This document shows positions 7,919 to 14,640 of a stretch of 64,000 bases of DNA, one piece after another. The notes under the pieces were generated by a model that worked only from the letters and a program-made list of their open reading frames with translations, was not told the origin of the DNA and searched no databases. Numbering within the stretch: the stretch's first letter is position 1; every line of letters begins with the position of its first letter. Both the position numbers and the translations under genes were made by a program. Where the stretch lies: contig OY282365.1 in the NCBI GenBank assembly GCA_958295685.1, positions 186,001 to 250,000 on the forward strand, written 5' to 3'. The stretch comes from an uncultured Dehalococcoidia bacterium (GTDB lineage Bacteria > Chloroflexota > Dehalococcoidia > Lucifugimonadales > CATQGZ01).

Positions 7919-8908
7919 CTACGGCTGGATCAGAATGCGGGTCGAGCCGGACCCGTCGCGGCGCCTGGTGAGGATGCTGTGGTTACCCTTCTCAGCCCAC
8001 ACCACCACGTCATACGTGTTCAGCACGTCGGGAATGATCACCTCTATGAAGGAGTCCTCGCCGCGCTGCACCCGCTCGCTGAGAGCGGCTATTATCCCCG
8101 CGCAGGACTTCCCCGTGCCGTCGATCACGACCCAGCCCTCGCCGCCCGGGGCGCCGTTCGAGGCCGTGGCAGCCGCTGGCCGGGCGTGCACGTCCACCTC
8201 GCCGCTCTTTCGCATGTCCAACTGCCGCTTGAACTCCTTGACCGCCTCCCAGTGGACGCTGCCGCCGCGGTCCCCCATCCGGCACACCGCTCCCCTGACG
8301 CCCACGATGTCAGGGTTGATACGGGCGAGCTCGTCCAGGTCGTCGATCCGCAAGTGCCCGGAGAGCGCCGTGCTCATCCCGAGATCCTTGCCCTCGAAGA
8401 CCATTCTCCTCAGATCAGGCTCCGAAACGAAGTCGAAGAGGTTCCGGCCGTCCTTGGTCAGGGTGTCGATCAGGAACCCGTCGCACCTGCCGTCCCGCGC
8501 AAGCCTCGTCATGAGCAGCGGATCGAGGCCGCCGTAGAGATGGTTGTCGGCGAAGAGCGAGCCGATGAGCTTCGTCTCGGTCCCGTCCAGCGCCTCGCGG
8601 CAGGCCAGGAGAACCTCGACGGCCAGATCGTACTCGGTCTCCATGAAGCCGACCTTTACCGACGTGGCGTTGAGCGCCCCAGCCGCGTAGGCCGCCATCG
8701 CCACCGTGCCAACCTGGTTCGGGACCACCCCCAGAGTAACGCTCGCGTGTATGTCCTCGGGGACAGCCTGCCGAACCTGCCTCACCACGTTCGGGTGCGC
8801 CGACCCCACCAGGGCCTCCTGCAGGTTCTTGACGTCGACGATGTCCGCCTCGCCGCGCAGGGCCTCCATCGCCTCATCCAGGTTCTGAACGCTAACCATC
8901 AGAATCAT
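7919..8908 (-). CDS. MfnB-like (5-formylfuran-3-yl)methyl phosphate synthase fused to a TusA-like domain
   Basis: 329 residues. Residues 1-245 match the MfnB/UPF0264 TIM barrel, which condenses two glyceraldehyde-3-phosphates into the furan phosphate precursor of methanofuran-type cofactors. The residues known to be essential are present: Lys27 (DIVDVKN), Lys85 (SVKVGF), and Asp148 and Lys152 (IDTLTKDG). Residues 256-329 form an extra domain like TusA/SirA: VVIDGTGKSCAGIIAALSER with a Cys at 269 in the place of the TusA sulfur-carrying Cys, although the following Pro-x-Pro is missing. The start ATG has GAGGGG upstream. It follows a DapA-like gene by 15 bp. What it makes in this organism is unclear. 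Confidence 0.8.
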   Translation of the reverse strand: MILMVSVQNLDEAMEALRGEADIVDVKNLQEALVGSAHPNVVRQVRQAVPEDIHASVTLGVVPNQVGTVAMAAYAAGALNATSVKVGFMETEYDLAVEVLLACREALDGTETKLIGSLFADNHLYGGLDPLLMTRLARDGRCDGFLIDTLTKDGRNLFDFVSEPDLRRMVFEGKDLGMSTALSGHLRIDDLDELARINPDIVGVRGAVCRMGDRGGSVHWEAVKEFKRQLDMRKSGEVDVHARPAAATASNGAPGGEGWVVIDGTGKSCAGIIAALSERVQRGEDSFIEVIIPDVLNTYDVVVWAEKGNHSILTRRRDGSGSTRILIQP

Positions 8909-8923
8909 AGGTTCCCCTCGCTG

Positions 8924-9901
8924 CTAAGTTGTCCCCGGCTGTCTGACCGACGCCACGTCCCGCGCGAGCTCGGCCTTCTCCTCGTCCGACAGGTCGACCA
9001 TTGGCAGCCTGACGTGGCCGCCTGCCATGCCCATCAGCTCCCCCCAGTGCTTGACCATCGGCACCGGCAGCGAGCCGTTGAGCTTCTGCACAGTGCGCTT
9101 CCACCAAGCGTCCGAGACCTGCTTGATCGGCCGGATATGCTCGTCGTAGTAGGCGCCGTCCAGATCGCCTGTCGTCGCGCGGTCTATGAAGCTGACGTAG
9201 TGATTCGCCCCCGGCGAGTCGAAGCGCCAGTCCGAAGTATTGGCGAACATGACCTGCTGCTCGAAACCCAGCTCCCTCCCCCTGAAGAGCGTCCACTCGT
9301 CCGGCGTGCTTATGATAGCCTCGCGGCCCAGAAGCAGATGCGTCTCCACGGACAGATCCTGGTTGAAGCTGGCCTCCTTGACCCCCACGACGTTCGGGAT
9401 GGCGCACACCTCCGCGAGGCCCTGCGCGCTCATGACTACACCGAACTGCGGGGAGTTGTAGAACATGATCGCCAGCGGCGTGGACTCGGCCAGCGGCCTG
9501 ACGTACTCTATCACCTGACGCTCCGTCCTGGTCGCAAAGTACGGGGCCGCCACTATCAGGAGATCGAACCCGGCCCCCTCGGCGTGCTCGGCGAGCGCGA
9601 GCGTCTCACGCGCCGACGTGTGGGTCACGTGCGCGGCGATCGGCCACTCGCCGCCCGCCTCGTCGGCGACCACGTCGTATACTCGGGTGCGCTCCTCCCG
9701 CGTCAGGCTCCAGAACTCGCCCATGCCCCAGGTGCAGCCGCCCCCTCGCGTGCCGAGAGACCGCACGTGGCGGATGTTGCGGCGGAGCCCCTCCTCGTCC
9801 AGGTCGTCGGACTCCGTGAAGGGGGTCATCAGCGTCGTCCACTGGCCCCGCAGCGCCTCCCGCGCCCAGTCCATAGCCTCGCCCTTGGAATACTCAGCCA
9901 T
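8924..9901 (-). CDS. Dihydrodipicolinate synthase/N-acetylneuraminate lyase family protein
   Basis: 325 residues, a class I aldolase TIM barrel. The Schiff-base Lys is 175 (VVGVKEAS) and the Tyr of the proton relay is 148 (FYNSP). The usual GGTGE substrate loop near residue 50 is replaced by GGGCTWGMGE, so the substrate is probably not that of true DapA. These family members cleave or form pyruvate-type aldols. It lies between hemA (6 bp) and the MfnB-like gene (15 bp) on the same transcript; the pairing with MfnB suggests a shared, uncommon aldolase pathway. Confidence 0.85.
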   Translation of the reverse strand: MAEYSKGEAMDWAREALRGQWTTLMTPFTESDDLDEEGLRRNIRHVRSLGTRGGGCTWGMGEFWSLTREERTRVYDVVADEAGGEWPIAAHVTHTSARETLALAEHAEGAGFDLLIVAAPYFATRTERQVIEYVRPLAESTPLAIMFYNSPQFGVVMSAQGLAEVCAIPNVVGVKEASFNQDLSVETHLLLGREAIISTPDEWTLFRGRELGFEQQVMFANTSDWRFDSPGANHYVSFIDRATTGDLDGAYYDEHIRPIKQVSDAWWKRTVQKLNGSLPVPMVKHWGELMGMAGGHVRLPMVDLSDEEKAELARDVASVRQPGTT

Positions 9902-9907
9902 CTCTGC

Positions 9908-11191
9908 TCAGGACCTCCTCGACGCGCCCCCGCTCTCGTCTTCGGGACCGCCCCGCAGCCGGAACAGATCCCGCACGGTGTCTATCTGAGACCTGCCGGC
10001 CTGCTGTTTGATGAACGACGTAGGGTCGTGGAGTAGTGAGTTTACTATGGACTGAGTCAGCGCGTCGACCACCAGGCGGTCGCCCGCGTCGAGGTGGCCC
10101 AGCCGCTGCATCGCCCTCGCCAACTCGCGCCTACGGATATCCTCGGCCTGCTGCCGAAGATCCCTGACCACGGGGGCCGTCCCGAGACCCTGCCACCAGG
10201 TCATGAAGCGGGAGAGCTCCTGCTCGACCACCTCCTCGGCCTCGGCCACGGCCCGCCTCCGCCCCTCGAGGTTCTCCTCGGCGATTGCGGCAAGGTGGTC
10301 GATGTTGAAGAGCCGCACCCCCTCCACCTCGGCGGCGTGGGGGTCGATGTCGCGCGGCATGGCCAGGTCGAACAGAAACAGGCCGCGCTCACGTCCGTTG
10401 ACCGCCGAGGCGACTGCCCCGCGGTCCATGACGAAGTCGGGAGCGTCGGTGGCCGATATGACGATGTCGGTCTCCGACAGCGCCGATCCAATGTCCGAGA
10501 ACGGCACCGCCCGGCCGCCGAGGCTCTGCGCCAGATCCTCCCCGCGCTCCAAGGTGCGGTTGGCCAGCGTCAGGTCGGCGATTCCGGCCGTGCGGAGCGC
10601 CCTCGCGACCAGCTGGCCCGCCTCGCCTGCCCCTATCAGCAGCGCGCGCAGGCCCCTCAGGGTTCCCAGCGCTCGCTCGGCCAGTCGGACGCCCGCGTAG
10701 CTGACCGAGAGCGTGTTCCGTCCCACCTCGGTCTCCTCGCGCGCGCGGCGTCCCGCGCGGATCGCCGCGTGGAAGAGACCCACCAGCGGCGCCTGAACGG
10801 TCTGCGACGACGAGGCGGCCCCCAGGGAGTCGCGCACCTGGCCCAGTATCTGGGACTCGCCCACGATCATCGAGTCGAGGCCGCAGGCCACCCTGAACAG
10901 GTGACGCGCCGCCTCGGCGTCGACGCGCTCGTACAGATACGGCCTCACCTCAGCCGCCGTCGAACCGCCGTGCCTCCCCAGGAAGCCCCCCGCCTCCATG
11001 GCCGCTTCGCCCGGATCCTCGGTGACCGCGTAGACCTCGGTCCGGTTGCACGTGGAGAGTATCGCCGCCTCCCCGAGCCGGGACTGCAACTCGGACAGCG
11101 CCTCCCCGAGCCGCTCACCGGGGAAGGAGACCCGATCACGAACCTCGATCGGCGCGGTCCTGTGGCTCAGTCCGACCAGGAGAATGTGCAA
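9908..11191 (-). CDS. hemA: Glutamyl-tRNA reductase
   Basis: 427 residues from the TTG at 11191. This start is chosen because HILLVGLSHRTAPIEVRD is the standard N-terminus and GGAAAG lies 9 bp upstream; the longer open frame has no family match. HemA reduces Glu-tRNA(Glu) to glutamate-1-semialdehyde, the first step of C5 tetrapyrrole synthesis. The nucleophile is Cys48 (STCNRTEVY), the NADPH domain shows LLIGAGEAGQLVARAL, and a C-terminal dimerisation helix follows. The aminotransferase at 36-37 kb is GSA-aminomutase-like but is not adjacent. Confidence 0.95.
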   Translation of the reverse strand: MHILLVGLSHRTAPIEVRDRVSFPGERLGEALSELQSRLGEAAILSTCNRTEVYAVTEDPGEAAMEAGGFLGRHGGSTAAEVRPYLYERVDAEAARHLFRVACGLDSMIVGESQILGQVRDSLGAASSSQTVQAPLVGLFHAAIRAGRRAREETEVGRNTLSVSYAGVRLAERALGTLRGLRALLIGAGEAGQLVARALRTAGIADLTLANRTLERGEDLAQSLGGRAVPFSDIGSALSETDIVISATDAPDFVMDRGAVASAVNGRERGLFLFDLAMPRDIDPHAAEVEGVRLFNIDHLAAIAEENLEGRRRAVAEAEEVVEQELSRFMTWWQGLGTAPVVRDLRQQAEDIRRRELARAMQRLGHLDAGDRLVVDALTQSIVNSLLHDPTSFIKQQAGRSQIDTVRDLFRLRGGPEDESGGASRRS

Positions 11192-11267
11192 GGAAGGGTT
11201 CTTTCCATAAGCCGCAGCCCCTGGAGCGCAGGCGCAGCGTCCCGCAGGGCCGCCCGGCCCGCCTGAG

Positions 11268-11459
11268 CTAGCCTCTCGTAATCGCCCGATAGTGGCTTCG
11301 CAGGCATCTCGTGCAGATGTCCACCTTCTGGGAAGCTCCGCCCTCGACGATGGTCGCCCGCTGAACGTTCGCAAGCCGCCTGGTGCGCGTGCGCCGCTTC
11401 GAGTGGCTCACGTTGTTCCCGGACTGCCCCGACTTGAAACAAACCTGACACCTTGCCAT
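11268..11459 (-). CDS. rpmB: 50S ribosomal protein L28
   Basis: 63 residues from the ATG at 11459 (a GTG lies directly before it); AAAGGGTGA upstream is the ribosome site. It has the L28 pattern: MARCQVC, a basic NNVSHSKRRTRTRRLANVQ segment, and a second Cys pair DICTRC. Cys4, Cys7, Cys49 and Cys52 make the zinc-binding form. It heads the minus-strand run that continues into hemA 76 bp downstream. Confidence 0.95.
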   Translation of the reverse strand: MARCQVCFKSGQSGNNVSHSKRRTRTRRLANVQRATIVEGGASQKVDICTRCLRSHYRAITRG

Positions 11460-11619
11460 CACTCACCCTTTGACCCTGACAGCGAGATTCGATTAGAATC
11501 AGGGAGAAATCGATCCCGTGCGCCGTTGCGCCCTGTGGCGCAGGCGGCCTCTCTAAGTACGTGGACCTCACGACAAAGATAGCACAGCCCTACGAATTCG
11601 GCAATGACCGCAGCCGCGG

Positions 11620-11661
11620 CGTAACTGTTCAGACTCTGTGAGGTCCGAATGGGGAGTCCTC
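11620..11661 (+). repeat. Dispersed repeat GTAACTGTTCAGACYCTGTG
   Basis: About 40 bp starting GTAACTGTTCAGACTCTGTG and continuing to GGGGAGTCC recurs, with a few changes, at 62977-63016 after xseA. Shorter inverted relatives lie near 28467 and 63190. The function is unknown. Confidence 0.7.
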
Positions 11662-11760
11662 TTGACGACAGCGAACTCCTGTACTATATTATTCATATGG
11701 AAGTAGCTCACCCAGCAACAGCCCTGAAGACCCCTGTTCCACAATCGTACCGGAACCAGC
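11662..11760 (+). repeat. Truncated copy E of the promoter/word-array element
   Basis: TTGACG (11662), 17 bp, TATATT (11685), then ATG 6 nt later: the same layout as the full copies. It is followed by CTGTTCCACAATCGTACCGG, words of the type seen in copy D, and then breaks off where copy A begins. It is too short to contain the core or complementary words. Confidence 0.5.
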
Positions 11761-11762
11761 CC

Positions 11763-11985
11763 TTGACACGCCCGAACCGCTGTGCTAGAGTATCCCCCAT
11801 GATACAGCCGGCCTCTCTCCACAACCAGCCCGCAGGACTCCCCAAGCGCCCGGATGGGCCTGTCGGAAAGTGTCGGATAAGTGTCAGATTACTGTCAGAA
11901 AAGTGTCGGGTAAATGTCGGAAAGTGTCAGGCAAAATCGGCCCTCTCAGCTACGAAATGCCCGTAAATCTGACACTTTCACCGAA
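11763..11985 (+). repeat. Promoter/word-array element, copy A
   Basis: TTGACA (11763-11768), a 17-bp spacer and TAGAGT (11786-11791), with an ATG at 11799. Seven TGTC(G/A)G words start at 11861, 11871, 11882, 11893, 11904, 11915 and 11925, a spacing of 10-11 bp. The conserved core CCCTCTCAGCTACGAAATG lies at 11941-11959. CTGACACTTTC at 11969-11979 is the exact complement of GAAAGTGTCAG at 11920-11930, so a transcript could form an 11-bp stem around the core. fakA starts about 90 bp downstream and could be read from this promoter. Confidence 0.8.
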
Positions 11986-12071
11986 AAATCACCCCGGCGG
12001 CGCTGGGACGCACGCTCTCCCCGCGTTCCGCCGTTGCTCAGGCCGTGTATCAGGATATGGCGCGGGAACAC

Positions 12072-13727
12072 ATGAGTGACCGGATAGACCCTGCCGGACT
12101 CGATGGGAAAGAACTCCTGGCGATGCTCTCCCTCGCCGTCCGGCTGTTCGAGAGCAACATAGAGACGATCGACGCCCTGAACGTCTTCCCGGTGCCCGAC
12201 GGCGACACCGGAACCAACATGTTCATGACCCTCCGCGACGTGGTGGAGGAGGCCGAGAAGACGGAGCAGGCCGACTCGGCCGGCGAGGTTGCCGCCGCCA
12301 TGGCCCAGGGGGCCCTCATGGGCGCCAGGGGCAACAGCGGCGTGATCCTCTCGCAGGTCTTCAGAGGACTATCCCTCGAAATGGAGGGGCGGCCCGTTCT
12401 GGACGCCAACCACCTCGCCCATGCCCTCAGCCGCGCGCGAGCCCTCGCTTACAGGGCGGTAGGCAAGCCCGTCGAGGGCACCCTCCTTACGGTCATCGGG
12501 GCAGCCGCGGATGCGGCGGCCACGGCAGCCGCGGGCAGCGTGCTCGACGTGGTCGAGGCCGCGTGCGAAGCAGCCGGAAAATCCGTGGCGCTGACCCCGA
12601 CGAAGCTCAAGACCCTCAGAGACGCCGGAGTCGTCGACGCGGGCGGGCAGGGACTCCTCGTAATCCTCGAAGGGATGCGGCGATACCTCGCCGGCGGAGA
12701 GCCGGACATCGGGAAGATAGCCGTGCCTGACCCCGTCGGCCTCGACGAGTCGGACGGCGCGGTGTCACAGGAGTTCCTCGATACCGCAGACGACGAACTC
12801 TACGGATACTGCATACAGTTCATGCTCGGCGGTGCGGAACTCGACGCCGACGCGGTCAGGGACCGGATGCTCCGGATGGCCAGGTCGCCCGTCGTCGTCG
12901 GCACGGAAACGATGCTCAACGTCCACGTCCACGCCGACGACGCGGGGCCCGTGCTGGAGTTCGCCGGATCGGTCGGCGCGGTCAGCGGCGTGACGGTGAC
13001 CGACATGGACGAGCAGCGCCGCCGCTTCTCTTCAGACCGCCGCGCCCTGACCGAAGACGACGGCGCAGCGGACCCGGTGGCGGTCGTAGCCGTCGCGTGG
13101 GGAGATGGAAACGAGAAGATCTTCAGGGACTACGGCGCCGTACAGGTGCTGCGAATGGACGGCGTCTCCAATCCCAGCGTCGGCCAACTCTCGACGCTGA
13201 TCGACTCCGCCGGCTCGGAGCCGGTCATACTCCTGCCCAACAACCCGAACGTCGTCCCCGCGGCCAACCAGGTGGCCGCTCTGAGTGAGGGAAGGGTCAG
13301 GATCGTGCCGACGAAGACCATGCCGCAGGGCGTCGCCGCTATCCTGGCCTTCGACGACGACCGAGACTTGGACTGGAACCTGGCCGCCATGGAGCGCGAG
13401 CTCTCGTCCATCAAGACCGGTGAGGTGTGCCTCGCCGAGCGCGCCGCCAGAGTCGACGGGATGTCCGTGTCGAAGGGAGAAGTGATCGGCCTCCTCGACC
13501 GCAAGCTCGTTGCCGCCGGAGATGAGCCGCCGGACGTGCTGCTCTCTCTACTGAGCGCCGCCGACATATCGGGCGGCGACCTGATCACCATATACTGGGG
13601 AACGCCTGCGTCCGCCGATGACGCGGCCGATGCCCGGGACGCCGTGAGGCGCAGGTTCGCCGACGCGGAGGTCGAACTGGTACGCGGCGGTCAGCACGGA
13701 TACCACTACGTAATCTCCATAGAATAG
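12072..13727 (+). CDS. fakA: Fatty acid kinase ATP-binding subunit FakA (DAK2/YloV family)
   Basis: 551 residues from the ATG at 12072; an ATG at 12057 and an earlier start at 12045 are also open, but the chosen one matches FakA N-termini. Residues 1-200 are a DhaL/DAK2 domain with the Mg-ATP motif VPDGDTGTNM (41-50) and ARGNSGVILSQ. The rest is the YloV-type middle and C-terminal domain. FakA phosphorylates fatty acids held by FakB (DegV) so that they can enter phospholipid synthesis. The next gene, 13 bp away, is a DegV protein, which supports this role. Confidence 0.9.
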   Translation: MSDRIDPAGLDGKELLAMLSLAVRLFESNIETIDALNVFPVPDGDTGTNMFMTLRDVVEEAEKTEQADSAGEVAAAMAQGALMGARGNSGVILSQVFRGLSLEMEGRPVLDANHLAHALSRARALAYRAVGKPVEGTLLTVIGAAADAAATAAAGSVLDVVEAACEAAGKSVALTPTKLKTLRDAGVVDAGGQGLLVILEGMRRYLAGGEPDIGKIAVPDPVGLDESDGAVSQEFLDTADDELYGYCIQFMLGGAELDADAVRDRMLRMARSPVVVGTETMLNVHVHADDAGPVLEFAGSVGAVSGVTVTDMDEQRRRFSSDRRALTEDDGAADPVAVVAVAWGDGNEKIFRDYGAVQVLRMDGVSNPSVGQLSTLIDSAGSEPVILLPNNPNVVPAANQVAALSEGRVRIVPTKTMPQGVAAILAFDDDRDLDWNLAAMERELSSIKTGEVCLAERAARVDGMSVSKGEVIGLLDRKLVAAGDEPPDVLLSLLSAADISGGDLITIYWGTPASADDAADARDAVRRRFADAEVELVRGGQHGYHYVISIE

Positions 13728-13740
13728 CGAGGTGCCACGC

Positions 13741-14589
13741 ATGTCGTCAGTTAAGGTAGTCACGGACAGCGGCTCCGACCTGCCCCCCGAACAGGTCGAG
13801 AGCCTCGGAATCACGGTGATACCCGCCTACATAACGTTCGGAACCGAGAGCCTGAAGGACGGCGTGGAACTGACCGCCGACCAGTTCTATGATCGGCTCC
13901 GCAATGGCCCCGACTTCCCGAAGACTTCTCAGGCCCCGGTCGGAGACTTCAAGCGGCTCTATGAGGAGATCGGCCCAGGCAGCGCAGGGATCGTCTCCGT
14001 TCACATATCGTCCAAGGTCAGCGGAACAGTCAACTCGGCCACTCAGGCGGCCTCCGAAGCCGAAGTCGACTGCCCTATCAGAGTGGTGGACACCCTCCAG
14101 GTCTCGCTCGCGTGCGGACTTGCCGCCAGGGAGGCCGCCAGGGCGGCGATGGACGGCGGCGGCGTCGAGACGGTCGCGCGGGCGGCGGAGAAGGCGGCGG
14201 AGCGCGCCGAACTCCTGGTACTGCTGGACACCCTCGAGTACCTGGAAAAGGGCGGACGCATCGGAAAGGCGCAGGCGCTGCTCGGAGGTCTGCTCCGCAT
14301 CCGGCCAATGATCTTCATCAAGGACGGCGAGGTCCACAGCTTGGCCAAGGCGCGCTCCCGAAAGGCCGGCATAGAGCGGCTGATGGCCTTCGCCAGGGAG
14401 TTCGGCCCGGCTGACGAGATAGGAGTGCTGCACTCCACCACTCCGCAGGAATCCGAAGAGCTTGCGGCGCGCCTTCATGACCTGGCCCCGGCAGGCAAGG
14501 AGCCGCTGCTCTCGAGGGTCGGCTCATCCGTGGGCGCCCACTCCGGACCCGGAGCCCTGGCCGTCGCAATGCTCCGTTCCGTCGGCTAG
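13741..14589 (+). CDS. DegV-family fatty acid-binding protein (FakB)
   Basis: 282 residues from the ATG at 13741, chosen over an in-frame GTG at 13732 because GAGGTG lies 6 bp upstream. The DegV signs are VVTDSGSDLPPEQ at the N-terminus, TSQAPVGDFKRLYEE, and YLEKGGRIGKAQ with LLRIRPM lining the lipid cavity. FakB proteins carry the fatty acid to FakA. Its place directly behind fakA makes a two-subunit fatty acid kinase very likely; which chain type it prefers cannot be read from the sequence. Confidence 0.9.
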   Translation: MSSVKVVTDSGSDLPPEQVESLGITVIPAYITFGTESLKDGVELTADQFYDRLRNGPDFPKTSQAPVGDFKRLYEEIGPGSAGIVSVHISSKVSGTVNSATQAASEAEVDCPIRVVDTLQVSLACGLAAREAARAAMDGGGVETVARAAEKAAERAELLVLLDTLEYLEKGGRIGKAQALLGGLLRIRPMIFIKDGEVHSLAKARSRKAGIERLMAFAREFGPADEIGVLHSTTPQESEELAARLHDLAPAGKEPLLSRVGSSVGAHSGPGALAVAMLRSVG

Positions 14590-14640
14590 CCGGTCCGTAG
14601 ACGGCCCTTCGGCCACTCAACTTCACCATCGCCGGACAGA

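Larger units (their letters stand above)
11463..12071. other. 609-bp intergenic region between rpmB and fakA
   Basis: The rpmB-proximal 150 bp show a short inverted repeat (GATTC/GAATC) but no sure promoter. From 11620 there is a dispersed repeat beginning GTAACTGTTCAGAC, then two plus-strand promoters, each TTGAC(A/G)-17-bp-TA(N)4, at 11662 and 11763. The second begins the word-array element. The last 80 bp before fakA show nothing else. No protein in the gap looks real: the open frame through the array depends on an 11-bp period, which does not preserve codons. Confidence 0.7.

Noticed and set aside
7979..10036. A 685-codon open frame on the plus strand opposite the MfnB-like and DapA-like genes
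   Set aside because: Antisense shadow; the minus strand carries catalytic residues in the right places.
11861..11930. Possible CRISPR array
   Set aside because: Units are 10-11 bp with no spacers of constant length, and no cas genes are nearby.
11799..11966. A 55-codon gene at the start of copy A
   Set aside because: The equivalent frames in copies B and C differ after about 12 codons because of frame slips, and the 11-bp period does not preserve codons; a coding role is not supported.
12045..12071. Upstream start for FakA at 12045
   Set aside because: The nine extra residues do not fit FakA N-termini; the ATG at 12072 gives the normal length.
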